64,000 nt of DNA from Septoria linicola (taxonomy: Eukaryota; Ascomycota; Dothideomycetes; Mycosphaerellales; Mycosphaerellaceae): assembly GCA_024114885.1 (NCBI GenBank), contig CP099418.1, positions 372,001 to 436,000 on the forward strand, written 5' to 3'. Under the pieces are notes generated by a model. That model saw only the letters and a list, made by a program, of their open reading frames with translations, did no database searches and was not told where the DNA came from. Of this stretch, positions 47,703-58,133 are shown one piece after another; position 1 is the first letter of the stretch, and the number at the start of each line of letters is the position of its first letter. Position numbers and translations under genes: made by a program.

Positions 47703-48151
47703 GAGAGAAAGTTCGAAGAGACGGAGGAGTGTGGTGTTGTTGGATGCATGAATAACGTTGTCGTCGCTGTTATTGTTATCATTTGATACCCCTTAGAGTA
47801 CAGGATGTAGCTCACTATCAGATCGAGTCAGTTCAGTTCAGTTCAGTTCAGACTTTGTACTCTTCCGCGTTCTTGTATCGTTGTCGGAAGTTGGTCACGT
47901 GCGCGACTGGACCTCGACTCGCGGTCATTGCAGCAACATCATCTCACGTCAAGCTAGTTCTAGTTAGCAAGCAGTCAATGCGCTTGGATACTTGGACAAC
48001 ATCACGACACCACAACCCAGCCAACAATCCTTTCTCTCCGCCGACTTCACCCCCACAATATCCTCGTCGCCGAAGACACCGCATCAGACCAGTCTCCCTC
48101 CCACAAAAAGTCCACCCAACCCATCCAGCAGATTTGGACCAGGATTCAACA
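47703..48151. promoter_or_regulatory. intergenic region and LSM2 leader
   Basis: No gene. Contains a GTTCA microsatellite at 47,826-47,852. A C-rich, CT/CA-biased leader precedes the LSM2 start (~48,000-48,150), common in front of highly expressed fungal genes. The site context at the start is CAACAATG. Confidence 0.5.
47826..47852. repeat. GTTCA microsatellite
   Basis: Four perfect GTTCA units (47,831-47,850) preceded by a partial unit. Confidence 0.85.
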
Positions 48152-48684
48152 ATGCTCTTCTTCTCCTTCTTCAAAACCCTCGTCAACCACGAAGTCACCG
48201 TGGAACTGAAGAATGACATTTCCATTCGAGGGACCCTCAAAAGTGTCGATCAGTATTTGAATATTAAGCTGGATGATATTTCTGTGGTTGAGGAGTTGAG
48301 GTATCCGCATTTGGTAGGTCTACACTGCAGATACATTGGATGTTATGGGTGAAAGGGCGAAGAGGTGTGGGGAAAGAAGGGGGAAGAGATGATGGAAGGG
48401 AGAGGGAGGAGCAAGTGGAGGGAGGAAGAGAAACATTGTGCTAACAATCGGGAAACGCGCAGAGCTCAGTCAAGAATGTCTTCATCCGAGGCAGTGTAGT
48501 GCGATATGTGCACTTGCCTGCTGCGGCGGTGGATACGCCTTTGCTGGAGGATGCAACGAGGAGAGGTATGTACTTCCTTTCATGGATCTCAAGTGGTGGG
48601 AGAGAGAGAAGAATGGGGATGGCGATGGCTAATATATTGGATACAGAAGCTTCGCAGACTGCGGCGAAGGCGAAGGCTGGTTGA
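48152..48684 (+). CDS. LSM2: LSM2, Sm-like protein of the Lsm1-7 and Lsm2-8 rings, 3 exons
   Basis: LSM2 is a subunit shared by the cytoplasmic Lsm1-7 ring (with Pat1, in mRNA decapping and decay) and the nuclear Lsm2-8 ring (3' end of U6 snRNA). Exons are 48,152-48,313, 48,463-48,565 and 48,647-48,684, joining to 100 aa. Introns are 149 bp (GTAGGT, branch CTAAC at 48,441, CGCAG) and 81 bp (GTATGT, branch GCTAAT, ATACAG). The start MLFFSFFKTLVNHEVTVEL is essentially the family consensus. Sm1 reads VTVELKNDISIRGTL with LDDISV; Sm2 reads NVFIRGSVVRYVHLP. Length matches yeast Lsm2 (95 aa). An upstream in-frame ATG at 47,783 extends the open frame but does not fit the family. Expected to be essential and constitutively expressed. 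Confidence 0.96.
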
Positions 48685-49525
48685 ACAAGAAGGTAGAGAT
48701 GAAGGAGAACACGAGTTGATACGGGTGTACGGCCGTCGGGCGACAAGCTTGGTGGTCACGTCTCTATGGCAGAGGCGGAATCAGCAGCAAGAAGAGAGCC
48801 GGACAGACAGAAATGGCGACCGACCAAGAGCTGCGGATATGCTGCTCAGACGCATCATCGAGGCAGCCGGAAGTCGGCAGATGCACACAAACGGCAGCAA
48901 CCCGTCGACAGCAAGAGCAGCAGCTGGCGTTGCATAAGAGCGGAGGACAGAGCGTGTAGCATGCTTTACGAATGTTCTGGTTTCCTTTCAAGCTTGCCAC
49001 AGGAGCTTCTGTCATCATTGTACATGGCATTGTTCTGCTGACCACTGATGAATTGTCACTTCAAAGCACAGGACTAGTGTTTCGACGTGGTTGCTGTGCG
49101 ACCAGCAGCGCTGCAGTAGCAGGTCTGCAAGGCATCACTTTGCGATATTTGGGAATCACGTTGGAACCTGACAGGACAGATATGCGCCAGGTGCCAGATG
49201 CCCTTGCATCCAACCTGCGGCAGCAATCTAATGGGCATATGGCCTGGCACACACTCACAGTCATAATCATGGCGAGTCGAAGCAAGTCACTCACACTTCA
49301 AACACGGAACGACTTCAGAACCGGCATATCGTCGTACAGCCCCAACAAGCCGGACATCTGTCAGCCGGCTTTCCACGTTGCACACGCCAACCCAGCAACA
49401 AGGCTCCTGGTAGCAAGACTGACATATAACAACATCCTCATCTTCATCTTCACCCACCCTATCACTTTCTCCAAAACCTTTCCTGCTCACTCGTCCTCCC
49501 ATAAAATCTCCACTCGCTTCACAAC
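48685..49525. other. intergenic region, no gene recognised
   Basis: No convincing coding region. Its end (49,430-49,525) is CT-rich, with CCCATAAAATC at ~49,498, and is the likely promoter and leader of the secreted-protein gene that follows. Confidence 0.55.
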
Positions 49526-50203
49526 ATGTCTTCACTCCTCAATACCCTCACAGCACTCTGCCTCGCCGCAGCTACTGTCGTCTCCGCGCAATCCATCGTC
49601 CAAGTGAACAATTACTGCACCCAACCCCACTGGATCACAGTCATGAACGGAACGTACTTTGTCAGCGGCAATGGCACGTGGGAGTTGAAGGGTAGTTGGG
49701 CGTATCAGACGCCGATTCAAGGGAAGGGGAGTGAGTGTCAATTCTATCCTTACTTAGTCCCCTGGTGGCGAGTGGAACGTGTTGGAGAGAGGGTGTGTGT
49801 GATTGCTAATGAGCGGTTGTCTGAAATATATAGATACCCTCGGCGTCACCGCGACAAATGAGTACTGGACTTCCGCCACACCGAAGCTCATCTTGGGGTA
49901 TACTGCCGACGAAGGCCAGATTTGGTGGAGCGTGAGTAGTCTTGATGGGGCTCCGTTTCCGGAAGATCATTTTAATGTAAGTCTTACTTCCTCCTACCTC
50001 TTCTGTCACGGCCGTGGAAGGGGATGTTCTCTCAATGTTGGTGGTGAGACGCTGATGTAGTTGGATAGGTAACTTCTCCCTCCTCGATCTCCGGCCTCGA
50101 AAGTGTCTGCGGAACAGCCATGGGCTACGAAGCTCAGAATCATAATTGTACGGATACGGGGGACGTGGTTGTTACGCTGAATTTGTGCTTCGAGACGGCT
50201 TGA
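49526..50203 (+). CDS. small secreted BYS1-like protein, 3 exons
   Basis: 160 aa, with exons 49,526-49,730, 49,834-49,976 and 50,069-50,203. Introns are GTGAGT...ATATATAG (103 bp, branch GCTAAT) and GTAAGT...GGATAG (92 bp). The N terminus MSSLLNTLTALCLAAATVVS is a clear signal peptide with likely cleavage after SAQ or just before it. The mature part resembles fungal BYS1-domain (thaumatin-like beta-sandwich) secreted proteins: VQVNNYC near the start, a central IWWSVSSLDGAPF matching the family's (L/I)(Y/W)(Y/W)DxSxxDGxPF segment, then IS.LESVCGTA and a final LCFETA. Four cysteines would allow two disulphides, and NGT, NCT and NVT are N-glycosylation sites. It is probably extracellular, and its role is unknown. 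The BYS1 assignment is by pattern and moderate in strength; the gene itself is well supported. Confidence 0.85.
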
Positions 50204-50851
50204 GCTCGACTTTTCCAAAGCTTGTCTGTTTGAAGGGATCGCGTAGCGAGGGTTATGATTCTGACTGACGGACCTTCAAGCTTGGGTTGTCGTCGCAGGG
50301 AGAGGGAATATGGGTGGATGAGATGTGGTGTTGTGTTGTGTGGTGGAGCTGGACTCCACATACGGAGGCATGTGTACGTACACGTTAAGTTGAAAAAAGG
50401 CAAGCACGGTCGTCGATTCGTTCAAGATCTAATTGATGGAGCGGGTCTACGGTATCGGAGGAGGTCCATGAGGGATTTTATCAGCCGCTTTCTGTGTTAG
50501 ATGCTGCTCTTGTTTTGACCGCATCCCTTGTTTCCAGCCTGACGTTGATTGTATCTCGCCAGGTTTTCCTCCATGCACTTGCCTGTCTGACGCTTGCTGA
50601 TTGAGTCCTACCCGTGACGGCGGCGCACTTCCAATCTACAAAAGCAGCTGAGTTTCCAGCCTTGCAGTAGAATGACAGTCATCCCCATTCTCGAGGCGAA
50701 CATGAGAGATCAGTTCAACAACCTCTGGCAGATTTAGAACCTCTCATTACCCCAAGCCGTTGTGGCGCTATTCCACAAGAACGTACTGACTCTCCAAATC
50801 CGCACTGGAGCGAGGGGTTTCGATCCGACAATGAGATGCGGCTCTCCCTTC
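50204..50851. other. intergenic region, nothing recognised
   Basis: No gene supported. A short T-arm-like string at ~50,817-50,830 (GGTTTCGATCCG) does not sit in a tRNA-like fold. Confidence 0.5.
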
Positions 50852-51214
50852 TCATCTAGAGGCTAGATTCTTTAATTGACCAAAAGCCCCCTTGACTTTA
50901 TTCCACAGGAACGTCCCAAGTTGGGGAGCCTGAGCTGGAAGGCCAGGCTTGGGGTTTCCTTTGAACCATGGGTGTCGCTTCTCGAGTGCTGAGTCCCATA
51001 CTCCTTCTGGTGTGTTGCTCGTTTCCTCCTGTGGAAGAGCGCCCACGTTGGGCAGTGACTCCCGTTTGTGCAGGAAAATGTTTGGTGTTGAATCGACTGT
51101 GGGTAGGTTGTTGTTTGCTTGCAATGCTGCTGCGTGGCGAGCTTGCAGCGGTGCTGCTTGTCCGGAGCTGATGGTCAGGCAGACGACACCCAGTAGGTAG
51201 TGTGCGGTCTTCGT
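50852..51214 (-). pseudogene. putative small secreted protein with an ACG start (start lost or first exon unseen)
   Basis: The minus-strand frame runs 120 codons from ACG (51,212-51,214) to the stop at 50,852. The codons after ACG read KTAHYLLGVVCLTISSGQAA, a textbook signal peptide with a predicted AxA-type cleavage site near SGQAA, followed by a Pro-rich mature part (HPWFKGNPKPGLPAQAP) and an amphipathic end (WNKVKGAFGQLKNLASR). There is no ATG between the preceding in-frame TAG (at ~51,239-51,241) and ACG. Either the initiator was lost by a T-to-C change, initiation uses ACG, or the ATG sits in an upstream exon. No family recognised and no Cys in the mature part as read. The signal peptide argues that this frame was once coding. 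Confidence 0.5.
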
Positions 51215-53928
51215 GTTGTGTGACTTTGACTCGCTTGGTCTGAGCTCCTACAGAGAGGTTGGACCAAGACTTTCGATGGCTGAATTTCGAGTCACAACGA
51301 GGTGCAGCGAAGGTGCATTTGCTGTCCGAAGTGATCTGGTATGCTGCATTCCGCCCGCCGTCCAGTTTATGTATGTTGAGATTCTGATGCAGAACCGCCT
51401 CATGTCGCTAGTTCTCGCATTGCGTCGTTTAGTTGTTTCACCGAAGCGCGATTCATCGAGTCGCACCGATTCCTGCCTCTTCGAACGTTTTCTGGAAGAC
51501 AGTTAGCGCTCTGTTCCGAATTTACTATACGGGGCCGCTATACCAGCGGGCACAATGCGGGCTATGTCCGGGAACACTTCGACGACTTGGCGAATGAAGC
51601 ACGATTCACGGAGCAAGTGTTCGTAAAGGCGCGGCGAATTCGATAGCCTTTTGACTCAAGCTGGGCAGATGCTTCATCTCTTTCTTCTCTCAACAGTATG
51701 CTTTGCGACTCCCTCAGTCCTACCGTACTGAGCTTTGCTCAAGTTCAGCTTTTGAATACTCATACCAGGGCCCGAAGACGTAGAGCAGTCATGCGGATGA
51801 GCGTTCTTGATATCATGCCGACGTCAACTGTGCCAGTTGCAGATTCTCACGTCCACGGGATATATCCGATACTGACGAATCGCTCTTCATGTGATTCAGT
51901 GACGCTTTCGACGAGGTGGACTGTTACGCTCTAGATCCAGCAGGAGAATCTGCTCCCTCAGATTGCTGGCTCGGCAGGACCAAATCTGGGCTGGTGGACA
52001 CAGTCGGAGGGCGCATACAGGCCATGTATCTCGGCCGCTCACTACCAGCATGCTCCACATGTAGATTACATGTCAATGATGGCGTACAGAAGTGTTGCTT
52101 CCGTGCTGAGCATGAATCCCGTCTTTCACAACCGGTGAGCATATCTTGCAGGGCCTAGGCTGGAGCTATCTGCGGTCCCGTCTCGTTGGTATTGTGCCTC
52201 GCTGACCCATATGTAGTGTCTGTGTAGACCGGTGAGAGCGATGACACCCTTGAGGCGACATCCTTGTCGGGACTTCTTGGATGCTGCCCCACGCATTCCA
52301 CATGGAGTATGTATGTACGAAGTACGAAATTCGAGAATCGCTCGACAATGCATTCGCTGGGCAAGATCCCTGGTCATTGTGAGCTCAACTTACTCGACAC
52401 AACAGCATTTCAGATGGCCACAGAATGGCTAGACTTCGTGTTCAAGCACAAAACAGGTTCGGCCATGCTCGTCTTTCGTATGATGAGCCGTGTGATTTGA
52501 GCAGGTCAACAGTGGCCGTCGTGCACAGTGTGTTGGTCAAGGTTAGCATAGTGCCATAGCGCGGGCGCTTCGCAATCATGACATCCTGACCTGTCACCTC
52601 TGGTAAGCTCGGCCTTGGTCGGAAAAGTAATGCTGCATCATGTTGGCGACAGCTGTGGTGCCAAGGCTGATGTGTCGAAATCGTACATCTCTCAATTGGT
52701 ATGCCAGCTCGAGCGACATTGCGTCAATGCATGACACAGATCGCGCAGTGTGGAATCAAGATCTGTATCTGGATAAGTTCAGTGACTTGGTCGATGTTCT
52801 GCAATTGCCATGATGTGTTCAGTAAATGCAACCCCCACTGTGGATCTCCTCAGTATTGATTAGCCAGGACATCGATGTCAGATCAGGTTTCGATGGTGTG
52901 AAGTCACGCCGTGCTACCAGACTGCAACTGCGAAGAGTGTAGAGCTGTGAGCTGTGCTTGGTCGGCTTGGTGTGCCGTTGACGATGCAGTCGACATGGAG
53001 ATGCCCGCCAGTTCGCAGGTATAGAGCGCATGTCATGATCTCCGATTACCCAATTCGTGTGCTGCATTGACGAAGACGCAAGACGCAGGTACAAGTGCCG
53101 ACGACTCGCATGGTTGATGCAGGTCCAGCGACATTGCAGAGGGTCCACGAGCTTAGTGATCATTGTGATCAATCTTTGACCGGATGAGGCGGATTTATCG
53201 ATCAGTGGAACTGTCTGCATGTTGATAGTATAGACCACATATCAATTATTGCAAGGAAGGGAGCACACTCATCATCGGCGACGTGATGCAGTTTTTGGGA
53301 ATTTGGTGCTGGCGCTCACGCGGAGGCCGGGTTGTTGGTGACGAGAAGCTAGAGGAGGCTAACAGCAAATCAGAGGGGCAATTTTGATTGAAGCTGCCGT
53401 GAAAGTGCAAGCGCATCGTCCCTGTACCTGCAGATCCCTGCAGACGAGGGACATTGGATAGCATGGCACAGGTCAGCGGGCGGTCTTTTGGCCAGTGGGC
53501 CGGATAGCCAGCAGGGAGCTTGTGAGACGACCACGTCTGCCCTGCCAGAGCCTCACTTCGATGCACCCTTTTTCGCTCCGTGTTGAATTGTTACTTTGCC
53601 ACATGTGCGCAACGCCGAAAGGAAGGCATCTGAAGCGCGGGCTGGCGCAGGAACTCGACGACAACAATCATCATGTGCTGAGCGAATGTGGGAGCTGAGG
53701 ACGGATCCTTGCTAGCCGACCACCAAACGCTCATTAGGATTGCGGGTGTGCGAGACGCCATCTCACAGCAGTCTTGCATTCTCAGCCACTCGATACTTTT
53801 CTGCGCGGTGGGTACCCACGGCCTGCAGGTGGCCTCTTGGTCGTGTTGGTCGGTTGTGGAACGTGTGTTGCAGGACCCGCAGACAGGCAGGCTCAGACAT
53901 ATCTACGTACTGCTGACTCTCCATTGCC
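51215..53928. other. 2.7-kb gene-poor interval
   Basis: Balanced base composition, without the RIP bias of the left half. Open frames on both strands are short (up to 139 codons at 52,819-53,238, minus) and show no family motif, signal peptide or splice structure I can support. It may hold long untranslated leaders, a non-coding RNA or decayed genes. Confidence 0.45.
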
Positions 53929-56847
53929 ATGTCTACGGCGTTGCCTTCGTTGCAGACGGCGGGATGGACGGGCGACGATAAGCCACTGCCTCAGTTGCCG
54001 AGTCCCACGCTGAGCAACATCGACATGGTGCTGCCCATGAATGGTGGTCTGCCCGTCATGGCATCACCACCACGAGCACCCCGCCGTCCGCCGAGTCCGA
54101 GCTACTTGCGCGACAGAGGCAGAGAGAGTCCTGCGCCCACCAACTACAGGGCGGGTGCTGCAGGCAAGAAGGAGAAGTTGGGGTTGATGAGTCGCAAGAT
54201 GATGTTGCTCAGGAGTCGGACTGCCAGCGGTGGCAGCACTCCTCGTGGCTCGCCTTCCCAAGGATCGATCGATTTCGTGCCCTCGTCGCCCGTTCTGCAG
54301 GATGTGGGCAATTTGGCACCCGAACAGCCCGAAGCAGAGTTGCTGCAGCTGCCCGAGCTGGGACGTCGACGAGCGAGTGGCAGTTCGTCCAGCGGGCTGT
54401 CTGGCATGACTGCATTCCTCGAAAAGTACGCCAAAGCAAGCGATGAAGACTTGTCGTTTGACAGCAGCGACCACCCCGCCCCGAGCAGGATGGACGGTAG
54501 TAGAGAGAGCCTGGAGGAAGACGCAGAGGAGATGCGCAGACGGCAGGAGCAAGAAGAGTACGAATCTGCTGTGCTGAGTCAACGTGCAGAACAGATTCTC
54601 GCCAATGCCAAAAAGCGACTGAATGTCATGGAGGGCAATCTGCGAGGTGCGCGCGATCTCGTTCAGCCCTTGACTGCTGCGAATCTCAAGCGCGCGACTT
54701 CCCTCTCGGGAGCCATTTACGGAAACGGAAGGACGTTACTGTACGACTACGACGACCAGCAGACACAATCCTCGCCACGCAAGCTGCATGCCCAACAATC
54801 GTCCCCGCACATGGGTAATGACTACCAAGGGCATAATCGAAACTGGAGTGATGCATTGCCGGATCGCCCATACACTGCACTGGAGCATCGCCCGCAGTAC
54901 ATGGCAACACCGCCGCGCAATCTGCGATTCCCTGTCCGGCCAGCCGAGCAATCTCATGACCGGAATCTACGCACTAGTCGCAGTCATGACCAGCTGGGCG
55001 GCACCGTTGGATATACAGCCGGCCGCACTCTGCACAGTAGGCAGTCGCCCGATCAGAGTCATCTCGAACCCTTGGCCGAGGATGAAGAACGCAAGTCCCA
55101 GCGGAACAGCTCTCACACGCCTTCTTCGAGCATCAACAACGGACTTGGCATTTACCGCCCAGCTTCGCGCACCTCCGATCTGCGTGACCAGATGTCGAGC
55201 TTAAAAGGCAAAATATCGACCTTGAAGGAACGAGCTCGTGAGGACAGCCTGCGGCGACAAAGTCAATTAAATCTCCGTCATCAGACTCCGTTCAATAATG
55301 CAGCTACAACACCTCCCGAAATGTTCTACTCGCCGAATCCCGCCGACGAGGATCGCACCGATCCTAACAGAGCGAACGGCATTGCTGCTACCTTCCAGCC
55401 GCCACCCATAGCCAGCCGAAACGCCTTCGCTGAACAGGCTATCTCGCAAGCACAGGAGTTCGCGCAAGCCCGAGTGGTCGACGTAAGACCCGGTAACACG
55501 CCCAAGAGCAAGTTCCAGGTCCGGTCCTCAAGTTTGAAACCTCGAGTGCAGCCGACAACCCACAGAAGGACTGCTAGTGGACGTGCAATCGTGGCTTCTG
55601 CCAAAAATCGCTACTCACATCACCAGTACAACAACAGCCAGGATAGCCAGTGCAGTCAAAATCATCCCGTCTTGATCGAGCTGCCCACCGCGCATATCGC
55701 CGAGCATGAGTACTTGGAAGTGCCATCACCTGTTCTGCCAAATGACGAATTCGATCAAAGTCCGCAAACATCGTCGGATGAAGCTCTGCCGCGCTCTGAC
55801 GAGGACTACGCCCCATCCGAAGCCGAGTCGAGTGTATACGAAGATGCGAAAGAGCATGCATCGGTCGTCGCGCACGAGGACCGTGAAGATGCTTTCGACT
55901 ACGAGCACTTCTTCCTTCACAGTGCGATGGGAAGTTACAGTGGTGATCGTAGGAGTTCCGAGTCCAGTGAAGCCTCAGAAGCATCCGTGGAAACAGCACG
56001 AGGTCCCGCACTTGTAGGCTATGAAGACGACGACGCGTTCGATCAGTTCTCTGATGAGTACCCACCTCCAACACCTGAAACTCCCGAAAAGCTCAGAGAG
56101 ATCGAACGCAGTTTGCATCAACGAACTCTTTCGAGTGAAAGCATCACGACGATGAACACTTTTGCAACTGCAGAAGAAGGTGATGAGGAAGAAGATGATG
56201 CCGGCTCTGAGACAGAAACGGAAGGGGAAACAGAAACGGAAGGAGAGACAGACGTGTCACCACTTGAGGACCACGTCGCTTATCGCGGTAGCTACATGCC
56301 ACGCCAACATTCAGTGTCGCCTCTACCGATCGAGCCACCAGAGCCGCCGATACCACGAGACCACTACAGGCAAGAGTCGACTGATACACAAGGATCGAGC
56401 TCGACAAATCGCGCCAACAACAGTCGCCAATCAGACTCTCGTACTGGCAACGCAGTCGTACGGCAGGTCGTCCGCAGAGACAGCTCGTCTGATCGCGCCG
56501 ACTCTGGCGTCGGGATGTCCAGCCGGAATGGTCATCGCCGACCTTCGCAGTCCGGCATCGCTTACAAGCATAATGGTAACCTCTCTAACAGCAGCGCCAT
56601 CAGCACTCCACCACTGTCTCCGGGCGACCAAATGATGAAGCTGGATCCTACTACCATCGCTGTGCAGGCACTGCTTGATCCCAATGGCAGACAGCTTGGT
56701 CTGAGGAACAAGGCTGTCCTGTTCGGCATAGTCGAAAGTCTGCGCAAGGTCGCACGACAGATGCAAGAAGAAGACGATGCAACTTTTGCCAGTCGTATGC
56801 TGCGTAATACCCTGGACGAGGCGAAGCGGACACTTGATGGATTGTGA
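53929..56847 (+). CDS. large disordered fungal protein, function unknown
   Basis: 972 aa in a single exon from ATG 53,929. I do not recognise a named family. Most of it is low-complexity and likely disordered, rich in Ser, Pro, Arg and Gln. The N terminus has a DDKPLPQLPSPTLS motif of the KPLPxLP type often seen in fungal cortical and signalling proteins. A charged helix, likely coiled coil, spans residues ~190-245 (EEDAEEMRRRQEQEEYESAV, then RAEQILANAKKRLNVMEGN). A second lies at ~420-440 (LRDQMSSLKGKISTLKERAR). An acidic stretch at ~745-775 contains a short tandem repeat of ETETEGE (56,210-56,250). The C terminus (~900-972) is helical and probably folded (RNKAVLFGIVESLRKVARQM, then MLRNTLDEAKRTLDGL). 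The mix of coiled coils and disorder suggests a scaffold. The start could be later, or an upstream exon could exist. Confidence 0.85.
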   Translation: MSTALPSLQTAGWTGDDKPLPQLPSPTLSNIDMVLPMNGGLPVMASPPRAPRRPPSPSYLRDRGRESPAPTNYRAGAAGKKEKLGLMSRKMMLLRSRTASGGSTPRGSPSQGSIDFVPSSPVLQDVGNLAPEQPEAELLQLPELGRRRASGSSSSGLSGMTAFLEKYAKASDEDLSFDSSDHPAPSRMDGSRESLEEDAEEMRRRQEQEEYESAVLSQRAEQILANAKKRLNVMEGNLRGARDLVQPLTAANLKRATSLSGAIYGNGRTLLYDYDDQQTQSSPRKLHAQQSSPHMGNDYQGHNRNWSDALPDRPYTALEHRPQYMATPPRNLRFPVRPAEQSHDRNLRTSRSHDQLGGTVGYTAGRTLHSRQSPDQSHLEPLAEDEERKSQRNSSHTPSSSINNGLGIYRPASRTSDLRDQMSSLKGKISTLKERAREDSLRRQSQLNLRHQTPFNNAATTPPEMFYSPNPADEDRTDPNRANGIAATFQPPPIASRNAFAEQAISQAQEFAQARVVDVRPGNTPKSKFQVRSSSLKPRVQPTTHRRTASGRAIVASAKNRYSHHQYNNSQDSQCSQNHPVLIELPTAHIAEHEYLEVPSPVLPNDEFDQSPQTSSDEALPRSDEDYAPSEAESSVYEDAKEHASVVAHEDREDAFDYEHFFLHSAMGSYSGDRRSSESSEASEASVETARGPALVGYEDDDAFDQFSDEYPPPTPETPEKLREIERSLHQRTLSSESITTMNTFATAEEGDEEEDDAGSETETEGETETEGETDVSPLEDHVAYRGSYMPRQHSVSPLPIEPPEPPIPRDHYRQESTDTQGSSSTNRANNSRQSDSRTGNAVVRQVVRRDSSSDRADSGVGMSSRNGHRRPSQSGIAYKHNGNLSNSSAISTPPLSPGDQMMKLDPTTIAVQALLDPNGRQLGLRNKAVLFGIVESLRKVARQMQEEDDATFASRMLRNTLDEAKRTLDGL

Positions 56848-58133
56848 GGGACGGGATGAGCTTTACTTTGGCCATCGACTCTTCGAGATCTCCATCATTC
56901 TCTACCTTTTCACCTTTACTTTTTGCTTTCCTGCGTTCTAGCGAATCGGAGTCGGCATATACCCAAGGAGCGGTTGGAGTGGTGTATATACATACAGATT
57001 GCATCAAGACGGATCTCGTCTGTTCATATAGCTCATGTGCAAATTTACAATTGCCACTTTCTAGTCGACTGATCGACGCGGTAGACCTTTGCAGGGAAGA
57101 TGACCAACATGCCCAGAGACGCAATGTATTAACACTGTGTCGATCGGATCTGGGACCCACTCGGAAGGAGCACTCCACTGTGAGCTTGTTAAGCTACACC
57201 TCAACTCGCCGAAAACTTCTTGGACTCTTCCAGAGGCAGTCTGTCTCCGCGACTGAGTCCAGTGAGCGCTTTACACGCAATTTGAACGTACTCCAGCATA
57301 CGGGCAGCTGCATAATGACCCAAGACTGCGTCGTGTTTGATCCTCGTGGTAAAGATACGTATGCCCTCAGGATCCTATGCCATTTCACGATCACCATGAA
57401 TCCCGGATGCGCTTCGTGCTCTCTCACACGATGTGGTCTCGATGTGACGTCGCACGCTCGAGCTGTTCTGTTCGTTGCTGCACTTTGTGAACGCAAACTC
57501 GCCAAGCGGAAAACACGCTAGTATGCGCTAGCAGGGACCCACATGGAACATCAGCGTGGCGCGACGCGTCAAAGTTCACTTCATTCCACTTCACTTCACG
57601 GTGTGGTCCATGGTGTCCGAGGAACTTTTCTCTATTCCACACCGCGCGATCTCCCGGTCCCTCATACAAGCTGCGGTCTAGTCAGAAACAGACCTGGCCA
57701 GAATGCCAGAACGAGGCTGCAACTCCTGGCATGAATGCCGATCTCGAGCGCATACAGTACTCTCAGGTATCCGCTATCAAGGTGACCGCATTATCTGCGC
57801 GATGCTGAAGTCCCTTCGACCTCATTGGTGCGCCGATATCTGTCCATGCGCGCTTTGTGTCTTTGCAGCAAATATCACACCCGCATAAAAGTCTGGCAAA
57901 CTCCGTGCTTCATCATGTTACTGAGGCGTTCCGACGACGCGAAAGGTAGGCCAACGCGTGAATGAGCGCTGCATACGCTCGTTTGCTGCTTACTGTTGCT
58001 AGGGCGATCGAATGCACCAGTGATTCGTGCAGGCACCGGCACGCTCATTGAAAAGTTCTTGGGAAATTCTTCTGAAGTCATCTACTAATCGTTCACCTGA
58101 AATCGAACACACTCGCCCTCCACTCCAGTCAAC
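56848..58133. other. 1.3-kb intergenic region
   Basis: Contains the 3' end of the disordered-protein gene and the promoter of the next gene. A 225-codon plus-strand frame (56,844-57,521) overlaps the upstream stop codon and has no protein-like features. Nothing else seen. Confidence 0.5.

Noticed and set aside
47783..48352. 189-codon ORF as the LSM2 protein
   Set aside because: The LSM2 consensus starts at MLFFSF (48,152); the upstream part is leader, and the end runs into intron 1.
48972..49607. 211-codon plus-strand ORF before the BYS1-like gene
   Set aside because: It overlaps the promoter and signal-peptide exon in another frame, and its Ser/Thr-rich text comes from the CT-rich leader.
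50811..50835. tRNA-like T-arm string
   Set aside because: No matching acceptor, D or anticodon arms around it.
52819..53238. 139-codon minus-strand ORF in the gene-poor interval
   Set aside because: No signal peptide, domain or splice support; the length is within chance for balanced DNA.
56844..57521. 225-codon plus-strand ORF after the disordered protein
   Set aside because: It overlaps the preceding stop, has no domain or composition signal, and is likely 3' untranslated and intergenic sequence.
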